Positions 27,968 to 36,187 of a DNA stretch of 64,000 nucleotides are shown in pieces. The stretch spans positions 24,968-88,967 of the forward strand of contig NZ_LUUB01000038.1 in assembly GCF_001641635.1 (NCBI RefSeq), given 5' to 3'. Source of the stretch: Bradyrhizobium centrolobii (GTDB lineage: Bacteria > Pseudomonadota > Alphaproteobacteria > Rhizobiales > Xanthobacteraceae). Under the pieces are notes generated by a model. The model was not told where the DNA came from, made no database searches, and saw nothing but the letters and a program-made list of their open reading frames with translations. The translations under genes and the position numbers were made by a program. The stretch's first letter is position 1; each line of letters opens with the position of its first letter.

Positions 27968-28962
27968 CGTCACCATCGAGCGGCGAAGCGGTCGCCAAAC
28001 CTGCGCCCAGCGGGCTCGGCTGGCTTCCGGACCAGCGCGTGCTGCTGTCCATTGCGGTCCTCGCTGTCCTGCCATGGCTGCTGCCGTCCAAGGCGCTGGC
28101 CGTGAACGTCCTGATCTACGGCGTCGTGGTGATGGGCTACAATCTCCTGTTCGGCTACACCGGGTTGCTGTCGTTCGGTCAGGCCGCCTTCTTCGGCGCC
28201 GGCGCCTACTTCAACGGGATCGCCATTGGCCGCTATGGCGTGCCCTGGTTCGTCGCGGTCGCGATCGCCGTCTTCCTCAGCACATGCCTTGCGGCTGCGA
28301 TCGGCGTGGTTTCGACGCGCACCCGCGGCATCTATTTCTCCATGGTGACGCTCGCGCTGGCCCAGCTCGTCTATTACGTCGCGCTTCAGGCCGCTTCCTT
28401 CACCGGCGGCGAGAACGGCCTGCGCGGCTTCACCGTCGATCGCATCAACCTGTTCGGCCTTTCCGTCAACTTCCTCGATCCCGTCAACAAGTACTACGTG
28501 CTGATGGGGCTTGCGGCACTGGCGATGTGGTTCCAGTCGCGCATCCTCAACTCGCCGTTCGGCGCGGTCATCGAGGCCATCCGTGAGAACGAGCAGCGGG
28601 CGCGGGCCTGCGGCTACAATGTCGAGTGCTGCAAGCTCATCGTGTTCATGCTGTCGGGTGCGATCTCCTCGCTCGGCGGCTGCATGCTGGCGCTGCATCT
28701 GTCGATCGTGCCGCTGGACATCCTGCACTACCAGACCTCCGGCATGATCGTGATGATGGTGTTGCTGGGTGGTGCGCGCAGCTTCTTCGGACCCTTCGTC
28801 GGTGCGGCAACCTTCCTGATCCTGGAGGACGTCATCTCGCTCTGGACGCCGCATTGGCAGATCTTCGTCGGCGCAATCTTCGTCCTGTTCGTGTTGTTCC
28901 TGCCCAAGGGCATCTGGGGCACGCTGCTCGACGTGTTGCCGATCGGAAAGGAACGGCGATGA
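27964..28962 (+). CDS. Branched-chain amino-acid-type ABC permease (LivM-like)
   Basis: 332 residues. NLLFGYTGLLSFGQAAFFGAGAY and RTRGIYFSMVTLALAQLVYY are clear LivM motifs, and IRENEQRARACGYNVE is the cytoplasmic coupling segment. The GTG start overlaps the previous stop (GTGA). A cluster of cysteines (CGYNVECCK at about 216-224) in the coupling segment is uncommon but not diagnostic. It pairs with the LivH-like subunit. Confidence 0.94.
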   Translation: MTSPSSGEAVAKPAPSGLGWLPDQRVLLSIAVLAVLPWLLPSKALAVNVLIYGVVVMGYNLLFGYTGLLSFGQAAFFGAGAYFNGIAIGRYGVPWFVAVAIAVFLSTCLAAAIGVVSTRTRGIYFSMVTLALAQLVYYVALQAASFTGGENGLRGFTVDRINLFGLSVNFLDPVNKYYVLMGLAALAMWFQSRILNSPFGAVIEAIRENEQRARACGYNVECCKLIVFMLSGAISSLGGCMLALHLSIVPLDILHYQTSGMIVMMVLLGGARSFFGPFVGAATFLILEDVISLWTPHWQIFVGAIFVLFVLFLPKGIWGTLLDVLPIGKERR

Positions 28963-29703
28963 GCGAGCTGCTTCGCGCCGAGGGCATCGGCAAGCGCTTC
29001 GGCGGTTTCGTCGCGCTCGAGGACATCACAGTGTCCTTTGCGGCCGGCCAGCTCACTTCGATCATCGGGCCGAACGGCGCCGGCAAGAGCACGTTCTTCA
29101 ACATCCTCTCGGGCGCGCTGACGCCGTCATCGGGCAAGCTGCATTTCAGAGGACGCGAGCTGAACGGGCTGCCGCAGCACCGCTTCGCGCATCAGGGCAT
29201 CTCGCGCTCCTACCAGATCACCAACATCTTCCCGGATCTGACGGTGCACGAGAACGTGCGCGTGGCGGCACAGGCGCTGACGGTGAGTTACGACATCTGG
29301 CGCAACCGCACGCGGCTTGCACAGCTGAAAGCGCGCGCTGACACTGCACTCGAAGCGGTTGGGCTTCTCGACAAGCGCGGGGAGCTGGCGAAATTCCTGT
29401 CCCACGGTCAGCAGCGTGCATTGGAGATCGCGATCGCGCTGGTCTCAGAACCTGAGCTGCTCCTGCTCGACGAGCCGACCGCCGGCATGGGGCCGGAGGA
29501 AACCAAGGACATGGTGGCGCTCTTGGAGCGGCTTGCCGAGAAGCGCACCGTGCTGCTGGTGGAGCACAAGATGAAGATGGTGCTGGGGCTGAGCAAGCGC
29601 GTCGTGGTGCTGCACCATGGCGGCCTGCTTGCGGACGGCGCGCCCGACGAAATCAGGAGCAACCCGGAAGTCCGCCGGGTCTATCTCGGACAGAGTGAAG
29701 GCT

Positions 29704-29711
<8 letters not shown>
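28959..29711 (+). CDS. ABC transporter ATP-binding protein (LivG-like)
   Basis: 250 residues. Walker A is IIGPNGAGKST, the signature is FLSHGQQRALEIAIAL, Walker B is LLLLDEPTAGM and the switch is LLVEHKMK. The ATG at 28959 overlaps the permease stop by four bases. The signature here is intact, unlike the LivG-like protein at 8157. It supplies ATP energy together with the next gene product. Confidence 0.94.
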
Positions 29712-30423
<712 letters not shown>

Positions 30424-30544
30424 GCGGGGTCAGGCCACGATCCTGGCCGCGCGCCGCGCACCATCGAGACGCTGAACCTCCGCCGCGAAATAATCGGCGA
30501 CCGCATCGGCCGGCATGGGTTTTCTGCCGCAGGGCAAGGCGTGG

Positions 30545-30568
30545 ATGGCCGGGGGCAAGCCCGGCCAT
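30545..30568. repeat. Short dispersed palindrome between convergent genes
   Basis: ATGGCCGGG-GGCAAG-CCCGGCCAT forms a 9-bp perfect stem. The surrounding text (GCGTGGATGGCCGGG...CCCGGCCATGACG) is of a kind I recall as frequent between Bradyrhizobium genes. It lies between the ends of livF-like (+) and the beta-lactamase gene (-), so it may mark a bidirectional mRNA end. Confidence 0.6.
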
Positions 30569-30647
30569 GACGATGTGGAAGCTTCGGCACCCACGCGCTT
30601 GCGTGCGTTAGCCGTTTGGGGAGAGGCGGAGAGCAGTGGTTGGGGTG

Positions 30648-31535
30648 CTACTTGGCAGTCTGCAGCGCCGCCGTCTGCTTTGCGAGCTGCTTGTCGAACT
30701 CCTGTTCAAGACCGGCAGCATAGGTGGCAAGCTCGCCCGGCTTGACGAACGGGTTCGGCGCGCCGTCCTTCATCTGCGCGCGCTTGTCCTGCATGCCGTA
30801 GACCTCCGGATGCGGTCCGAGCAGAACGTCGATCTTCATCGCTCTGGCCTTGGCGTAGGTCGATCGATAGTCGTCGACGATGCCGGGATAGGTCGGCTGG
30901 CCGACCAAGCGGTTGAGCGCCACCGTTCCGCTGCAGAAGAACAGCACATCGCGGTCCTGGTTGCCGTCCTTGACGGTCATCTCCCAGCTCGTGCAGCCCG
31001 GCGAGTGGCCGGGTGTCGCGTGTGCCATCAGCGTGGTGTCACCGAGCGTGACCTTGTCGCCTTCCTTCACCGCGCGATCGACCTTCACCGCGGGAAAGGC
31101 GAGGTCCTCATTCTTCTCGTCGCCGGGGTAATAGCCGCCTTCAAGCAGCGGCTTGTCGCGCTCGCCAGCCACGAGCTGCGCACCGGTCTCCTTCTTGATC
31201 TCGGCGAAGCCGCCGGTGTGATCGAAATGCGCGTGGCTGTTAAGGATGTACTTGATGTCGGCGATCTTGAAACCAAGCTTGGCGATGTTGTCCTTGATCA
31301 TGCCGGTCGACTCCGGCAGCGCCGTATCCATCAGGATCAGGCCCTGCGAGGTCTTGATGATGTAGACGGCGATGCCGTCGGTGCCGACATAATAGATATT
31401 GCCGATGAGCTGGAACGGCTCGAACGGCGTCGTCCATTTCTTGGTGACCGCCGCGATGAAATCTTTCACGGTCTGAGCCTGCGCGCTCGTTGCGAACAGC
31501 GCCACCGCGCACAATGCGGCTGCGAGCTTTTTCAT
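30648..31535 (-). CDS. blaBJP: Subclass B3 metallo-beta-lactamase, BJP-1-like
   Basis: 295 residues with a Sec signal (MKKLAAALCAVALFATSAQA). The zinc ligands are His101, His103 and His177 for site 1 and Asp105, His106 and His242 for site 2 (NSHAHFDHTGG, ATPGHSPG, GPHPEVYG), the B3 pattern. Long stretches match my memory of BJP-1 from Bradyrhizobium japonicum. It hydrolyses beta-lactams, including carbapenems in the reference enzyme, in the periplasm. GGGAGG lies before the ATG. No regulator is adjacent, so it is probably an intrinsic housekeeping-locus gene rather than a mobile one. Confidence 0.92.
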   Translation of the reverse strand: MKKLAAALCAVALFATSAQAQTVKDFIAAVTKKWTTPFEPFQLIGNIYYVGTDGIAVYIIKTSQGLILMDTALPESTGMIKDNIAKLGFKIADIKYILNSHAHFDHTGGFAEIKKETGAQLVAGERDKPLLEGGYYPGDEKNEDLAFPAVKVDRAVKEGDKVTLGDTTLMAHATPGHSPGCTSWEMTVKDGNQDRDVLFFCSGTVALNRLVGQPTYPGIVDDYRSTYAKARAMKIDVLLGPHPEVYGMQDKRAQMKDGAPNPFVKPGELATYAAGLEQEFDKQLAKQTAALQTAK

Positions 31536-31801
31536 AGTTTGCCTCCCGGAGAGTTCTTCGTTTTGACCGGACGCGACTTTCGCGGCTCGACCGGTGTGCA
31601 AGCTACGTCGCGCGAGGTGCGACAGCAACGGCCTCATGTCCGGAAAATTTCGGCGGCATGCGCGGAATAACGGTCCTTGTTCGGTTTCAGCATGGCGGCC
31701 ATCGCTGCAACGCGGCCGGCCGCCGTTTGACCGCCCGCGGGCGGCCCGGCATACTTCGCCTCAAGACGAGCCAACAAGACTTGTCAACACCGGGAGCAGA
31801 C

Positions 31802-33118
31802 ATGACCAATTCATTGTCCGTCCTTGCGGGGACGCTGATTTCCGTCGTCTCCTTCGCCTCCATCGCCTTGTCGCAGCCGGCCTGCGTGACCCAGAACATG
31901 GCCGTGCCGCCCGGCGCCAACACCACCGACAAGACGGCGCCCTTTTTCATCGACACGACAGGCCTCGATTTCAAGACGGCGCCGCCGACGCGCGATCCAT
32001 CGAACCCCAGCTATCCGCGCGCGACCGAACTGCCCGACGGCACGCTGCCGCTGCCTGGCGCAGAAGGCAATTTCATCATCGGTCCCACCCACAACCCAGC
32101 GCCGGAGACCATCGCAAAGGAGGGCGTGCCGCGCGGCACGACGAAATCCTTCACGCTGTCCTCAAGCGACAGCACGATCTACAATCCTGGCCTGATCCGC
32201 GACGATGTTGCCGGCTGCACCAACTCATCGATCATGACGACCGTCACCGCGCCGGACGACAAATCGCACATGCTCGTCACGACCAGTCATCCCGGCATCT
32301 GGTCGCGCACGATCGACGTCTATGTGCCGACCCAATATGTGAGCGGCACGGAGGCGCCGTTCATCGTCGTCGGCGACGGCGGCTCGAACGCCTACAAGGA
32401 TCTCGCTACCACGCTCGACAATCTGATCGCGCAGCGCCGCGTGCCGCCGATGATCGCGATCCAGATCGGCAATGGCGGGCAGGACGCGCAGGGCAGCCAG
32501 CGTGGCCGTGAATACGACACTGTCTCGGGCACCTACGCGCAGTTCGTCGAGCGCGAGGTGCTTCCGCTGGTCGAGCAGCAGGCAGGTGTCAAGCTCACCA
32601 AAAATCCGGACGGGCGCGCGACGATGGGCCTGAGCTCGAGCGGCGCGGCGGCTTTCACCATGGCGTGGTTCTATCCCGACCTCTATCACCGCGTGCTGGC
32701 CTTCTCGCCGACGATGGTCAACCAGCAATGGCCGCACGATCCCGCACTGCGCGGCGGCGCCTGGGAATATCACAGCGCATGGACGGGGCCGGCCGGCCCC
32801 AACCTCATCGTGAAAGCAGGCGTGCTCACGCCGGCCGATCCACCGAGCGTACCGCTGATCCCGAACTCACCGGCCAAGCCGGTCCGCTTTTGGTTCTTTG
32901 TCGGCGACCAGGACCTGTTCTATCCAAATCCCACCATTCCAGACGGCATGCATGATTGGACCCTGTCGAACGAGCTCATGGCGAAAGTGCTGGCCGACAA
33001 GGGCTATCACTATCAGTTCCTGTTCGTGCGCAACGCAAAGCACGTCGATCGACCGACGATCGCGCAAACGCTGCCGGCCGCGCTGGAGTGGGTCTGGAAG
33101 GGCTATCCGATTCCGTGA
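31802..33118 (+). CDS. Secreted esterase of the Fes/esterase-D (enterochelin esterase-like) family
   Basis: 438 residues with a Sec signal (VLAGTLISVVSFASIALSQP). The alpha/beta-hydrolase core shows DVYVPTQYVSGTEAPFIVVGDGG, the nucleophile elbow GLSSSGAAAF and a late NAKHVDRPT supplying a histidine. Similar proteins hydrolyse ester bonds, for example in tri-catechol siderophores. The neighbouring siderophore-receptor fragment and the TonB receptor make a siderophore or other iron-related ester plausible. The start is the ATG at 31802 in front of the signal peptide. Substrate not proven. Confidence 0.82.
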   Translation: MTNSLSVLAGTLISVVSFASIALSQPACVTQNMAVPPGANTTDKTAPFFIDTTGLDFKTAPPTRDPSNPSYPRATELPDGTLPLPGAEGNFIIGPTHNPAPETIAKEGVPRGTTKSFTLSSSDSTIYNPGLIRDDVAGCTNSSIMTTVTAPDDKSHMLVTTSHPGIWSRTIDVYVPTQYVSGTEAPFIVVGDGGSNAYKDLATTLDNLIAQRRVPPMIAIQIGNGGQDAQGSQRGREYDTVSGTYAQFVEREVLPLVEQQAGVKLTKNPDGRATMGLSSSGAAAFTMAWFYPDLYHRVLAFSPTMVNQQWPHDPALRGGAWEYHSAWTGPAGPNLIVKAGVLTPADPPSVPLIPNSPAKPVRFWFFVGDQDLFYPNPTIPDGMHDWTLSNELMAKVLADKGYHYQFLFVRNAKHVDRPTIAQTLPAALEWVWKGYPIP

Positions 33119-33157
33119 GGCGCATGCCGCCGGACGCCGGCGCGTAGCGGAAGGGCG

Positions 33158-33442
33158 CTATCGTCCGATCGTCACGCCGGCGGTCGAGCGCATGGCGTCC
33201 TTCAGGCTCGTTGCGTTCATGTCGTCGAGGACCTGCCGCGTCAGCACGGTTGTTTGTCCGGGCGTGTTGAGGATCGTCTGGCCGTGCGATGACGACAGCC
33301 GGTCGGCCTTGTAGGGTGCCGCCGGATCGACGAGCGGAGCCGGCACTGGCGCGTGGCGCGGACGTTTGGCAGTGGCTGCAACGGCCGCGTGCGAGACGCA
33401 CAGCGCAGCGATTGCGATCATTCGCAACAATTTCGTGGGCAT
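33158..33442 (-). pseudogene. Truncated TonB-dependent siderophore receptor (signal plus start of plug)
   Basis: 94 residues: a signal peptide (MLRMIAIAALCVSHAAVA-like) followed by YKADRLSSSHGQTILNTPGQ, then TVLTRQVLDDMNATSLKDAM and STAGVTIGR, after which TAG ends the frame. The second half matches the opening of the plug domain of Fiu-type catecholate receptors, where it would continue into GEGGN and several hundred barrel residues. None of that barrel is present; the esterase gene begins 40 bases beyond on the other strand. It is therefore a decayed receptor, although the remaining frame is still translatable. Adjacent to a Fes-like esterase, as expected for a former siderophore locus. Confidence 0.78.
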
Positions 33443-33504
33443 GCGATCTCCCGTGTCAGGACGTGAGCCTAACACATTTCGCCAGCCATTGCAGGCCAAA
33501 GGGA

Positions 33505-35070
33505 TCAGGCCGGCACGGCCTCGCGTGCGCGCTCCGGATGCCGCGGTTCGGCGAGCCCAGTGAAGCTGCGGTGGCCCGCATTCACGGGCGCCTCGACGAT
33601 GACGCCCTCGCAGACGATCTGCCCGCCGAGCATCCTGAATTCGAGCTTGTCGTAGCGCGGCATCTTCTCGCCGGGCGCGGGCGGCAGCAGTTCGACGCGC
33701 CCCTGGATGTTCAGCGCAGCATCGCCGGTGCCGTGAAGCCGCGGGTTCCACATCCTGATCCCGGTTTCCGCCCAGCGCCGCCGGATCAGCGTGGCGCGAT
33801 CGACAGGCTCTGCGGCTTTCGCCGGAGCCTTCGGGATATCAGGGGCTTCCGGTGAAGGGGCCGCGCAGGCCGGAATTGGCTCATCACCCGACGTGACGCT
33901 TTCCGCAACCGCCAAAGAGGCTTCTGCTGCCTCGGCCATGGCGGCCGGGGCGCTATCGACGGCCTCGGCGTCCGAGGTGTCGCTGCTGATGCTGACGCTG
34001 GGACGGTCTGCCGACAGATCTTCGGCGAGGTCGACCGGGGCGACCGGAGAGGCGTCTACCGTGACCGGCTCGACATCAGCGAGTGTGCTGCAGGATGACA
34101 CATCGGGGCCGGCGATATCGGCCAAAGCCACCGGCGAACTCTCCGCGATGTCGCCAATCGCCGGTTCGTCCGCGACAACCGGTTCGACCTCTGCAGTGTC
34201 GCCGTGGTCCGGATCGGTGCTGATGCTGACATCCGGAACATCGGACTGGTCTGGGGCATCGACGACAGCGACCTGAGCCTCGTCTGCGATGACTGGCTTG
34301 ACGTCCGCGAGCACGGTGCAAGGTGCATCGTTGCCGACGTCGAGGAGGCCGGTCGATGAGGTTTCCGCGATATCCGCAATCGGCGCGCTCTCCGCGGCGA
34401 CCAGCTCAAACTCCGCGCTGCCATTGTGGGATGGGCCGCCGTTGATGCTGACATCAGGGACGTCGGAGCAGTCTGCGAGGTCGAACGGGGGAGGCGAGGA
34501 GTCTTCCGCGACGACGGGCTCGACGTCCGCGAGCACGATGCAAGGTGCATCGTTGCCGGCGTCGGGGAGGCCAGTCGATGAGGTTTCCGCAACATCCGTG
34601 ATCGGGGCGCTGTCCGCGGCAACCGGCGCGACCTCCGCGTTGCCATTGTCGGATAGATCGCTGTTGATGCCGGCGTCCTGGGCATCGGAGCAGCCTGCGA
34701 TGTCGACCGGGGGAGGCGCGGAGTCTTCCGTGGCGACCGGCTCGACATCCACGAGCACGTTGCAAGGTGAATCGTTGCCAACGCCGGGAAGATCAGTCGA
34801 TGAGGTTTCCGCAACATCCGCGATCGCCGCACTGTCCGCGACAACCGGTCCGACGTCAGGGACAATATCGTGAGACGGCTCGCTGCCGATGCCAGCATCG
34901 GTGCACGCCGCCGGAGAAGCGTCCACGCTATCGACAACGGCGACCGGGGAGTGTTCCAGAGCAATGGGCTCAACACTCACAGCCTCGACCTGCGGCAAAG
35001 GCCGAAGCCGGGTGAACGCCCATTTCACCGCAGGAAGGCGGCGCAGCAACGCTATCAGTCTCGAAAGCAC
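33505..35070 (-). CDS. Acidic tandem-repeat protein of unknown function
   Basis: 521 residues. A basic, amphipathic head (MLSRLIALLRRLPAVKWAF) is followed by about five copies of a 74-76-residue repeat at 33-108, 109-182, 183-256, 257-332 and a decayed fifth from 333. The repeat is rich in Asp, Val, Ala, Pro and Ser, starts VEPV, and usually contains DxxDxSI, PVxADSAPIxDxAETSSTGL and NDAPCxVLAD. A separate C-terminal domain (about 425-500) with RWAETGIRMWNPRLHGTG and YDKLEFRMLGGQIVCEG looks globular. No signal peptide or membrane segment is evident. The start is GTG with no strong ribosome-binding site. I do not recognise the family. Confidence 0.7.
   Translation of the reverse strand: MLSRLIALLRRLPAVKWAFTRLRPLPQVEAVSVEPIALEHSPVAVVDSVDASPAACTDAGIGSEPSHDIVPDVGPVVADSAAIADVAETSSTDLPGVGNDSPCNVLVDVEPVATEDSAPPPVDIAGCSDAQDAGINSDLSDNGNAEVAPVAADSAPITDVAETSSTGLPDAGNDAPCIVLADVEPVVAEDSSPPPFDLADCSDVPDVSINGGPSHNGSAEFELVAAESAPIADIAETSSTGLLDVGNDAPCTVLADVKPVIADEAQVAVVDAPDQSDVPDVSISTDPDHGDTAEVEPVVADEPAIGDIAESSPVALADIAGPDVSSCSTLADVEPVTVDASPVAPVDLAEDLSADRPSVSISSDTSDAEAVDSAPAAMAEAAEASLAVAESVTSGDEPIPACAAPSPEAPDIPKAPAKAAEPVDRATLIRRRWAETGIRMWNPRLHGTGDAALNIQGRVELLPPAPGEKMPRYDKLEFRMLGGQIVCEGVIVEAPVNAGHRSFTGLAEPRHPERAREAVPA
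34303..34746 (-). repeat. Two adjacent 222-bp direct repeats inside the acidic protein gene
   Basis: 34525-34746 and 34303-34524 encode repeat units 2 and 3, each exactly 74 codons. They are visibly similar at nucleotide level (for example GGTGCATCGTTGCCG and GTCGATGAGGTTTCCGC recur in register), so the duplication is recent compared with flanking units 1, 4 and 5. Confidence 0.75.
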
Positions 35071-35270
35071 TGGAAGTTGTCCAAGAGGTACTCGGAATGA
35101 GACATTGCTGATTCGCCAGCAATGCGAAAATTGCCCCGGCTGTCACACAGATGTCAATGGATGCGACCCAATTGACGCACCGCATCCACGACAGCCGCGC
35201 GCCGCGCAACCGGTGTTGCAGCCGCTCTTCGGCTCCTGCCGCCGTCTTCGATCATCAATGATGCCGCCGC

Positions 35271-35591
35271 TCATTCGAAATGCATCGATGCGAAGGGGTC
35301 CTCCTCATGATCCGGGAAGCGTGCCGGCGGAGGCGGTGAGTTGGTCGGGCGCTCCGCTCCGTGAACATGCGGACGCGCTTGCGCGGTCTTGCGACTGAGT
35401 GCGACGGGGATGCCGTGCGCGAGCACCGACGCGTGGCATTCCCCGCGTGCTTCCTGCTCCGTGCACGTCGTTGCCGAGAGTGATGCGATGGCAATTGAAG
35501 CCGGATCCTGTCCGCGCCACGCCTGTGCCGCATCCGGCATCGTGAGCGACAGAACGAGCCGCACGGCCGCGACGATGTATGTCCTTGTCAT
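35271..35591 (-). CDS. Small putative exported protein
   Basis: 106 residues if started at the ATG at 35591: [19 protein letters not shown] then DAAQAWRGQDPASIAIA, a plausible Sec signal with an AQA cleavage site. The middle has two cysteines (TTCTEQEARGECHAS) and the C-terminus is Pro-rich and acidic (PPPPARFPDHEEDPF). I do not recognise it. It lies in the sparse stretch between the acidic repeat protein and the TonB receptor. It could equally be a chance frame; the signal-like start is the main support. Confidence 0.4.
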   Translation of the reverse strand: MTRTYIVAAVRLVLSLTMPDAAQAWRGQDPASIAIASLSATTCTEQEARGECHASVLAHGIPVALSRKTAQARPHVHGAERPTNSPPPPARFPDHEEDPFASMHFE

Positions 35592-35837
35592 GAGAGGCTC
35601 CAAAAACGATCCACACAAAAGGGATCGGGCGAGCCACGAGATATTCCGGCCCCTCACATCGATTCGCGAGAGTTCACGCTGGGTTCAACGGGCGTGAAGA
35701 CGATGTGAGCTTGCGGGCAGATCCCGATCGCATGTCTGTCGGCAGCCTCGTTCTGCATGTTCGAGACGCGGCCCGTCGTCATTCCCTTCGTCGCCGGACC
35801 TCGCGACGATTGGCCGACCCCGCACTGGCCAAAAGAG

Positions 35838-35915
35838 CTAGGCCGGCTGCGTCTGCGCGAAGGCACTCGTTGTCAGCGCCAGGATGCAGGCGAATGCCAA
35901 GACGATCTTCTTCAT
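35838..35915 (-). CDS. Tiny ORF encoding little more than a signal peptide
   Basis: 25 residues: MKKIVLAFACILALTTSAFA followed by QTQPA and TAG. This is a textbook Sec signal with cleavage after AFA and only five residues beyond it. The sequence GGAGAAGCCG before the ATG at 35915 fits a ribosome-binding site at good spacing; an in-frame ATG at 35927 would overlap that site. It may be a remnant of a secreted protein that acquired an early stop, or a genuine micropeptide. Too short to have been listed among normal reading frames. Confidence 0.5.
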   Translation of the reverse strand: MKKIVLAFACILALTTSAFAQTQPA

Positions 35916-36027
35916 CGGCTTCTCCATGGTTTCTCGCCCCCGGGGCAACGTCCCTGCGGATGCGGCGTTCCTCACGCGCCGAGTGCGAGAGCCGCGCGCG
36001 CTGTCGAGTGGCGCGAAACGCGCGGCG

Positions 36028-36091
36028 TTTGAACGGTTCTAAACGCGCAGCGGACAGATCGTCGCATCATGGCCGCTCTGGAGAAATTCTA
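36028..36091 (+). promoter_or_regulatory. Iron-control-element-like motifs before the TonB receptor
   Basis: TTTGAACGGTTCTAAA (36028-36043) and GGAGAAATTCTAA (36079-36091) both approach the rhizobial Irr/ICE-type arrangement TTTAGAA-n-TTCTAAA; the second has an exact AGAA-A-TTCT core. They lie 97 to 160 bases before the receptor start. Iron-responsive control of this receptor is expected, but the match is partial and the motif assignment is tentative. Confidence 0.4.
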
Positions 36092-36187
36092 ACAGCGCAC
36101 GCATCGAAGTTCGAAGATGGCTGCGATAGAGCGAGGCACCAACAATCATACCGGCAAAAGCCGGCTTACCTGCGGGGCGTCGCGAAC

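Larger units (their letters stand above)
35592..36187. other. Gene-poor stretch upstream of the TonB receptor
   Basis: Apart from one tiny leftward frame at 35838-35915 and two TTCTAA-containing palindromic motifs at 36028-36091, I see no coding signal here. The longer rightward frame that runs through it into the receptor gene has no protein-like composition before the GTG at 36188. Confidence 0.6.

Noticed and set aside
35705..36187. Extending the TonB receptor start upstream to 35705
   Set aside because: The added residues are low-complexity, precede the signal peptide and cover the probable regulatory region.
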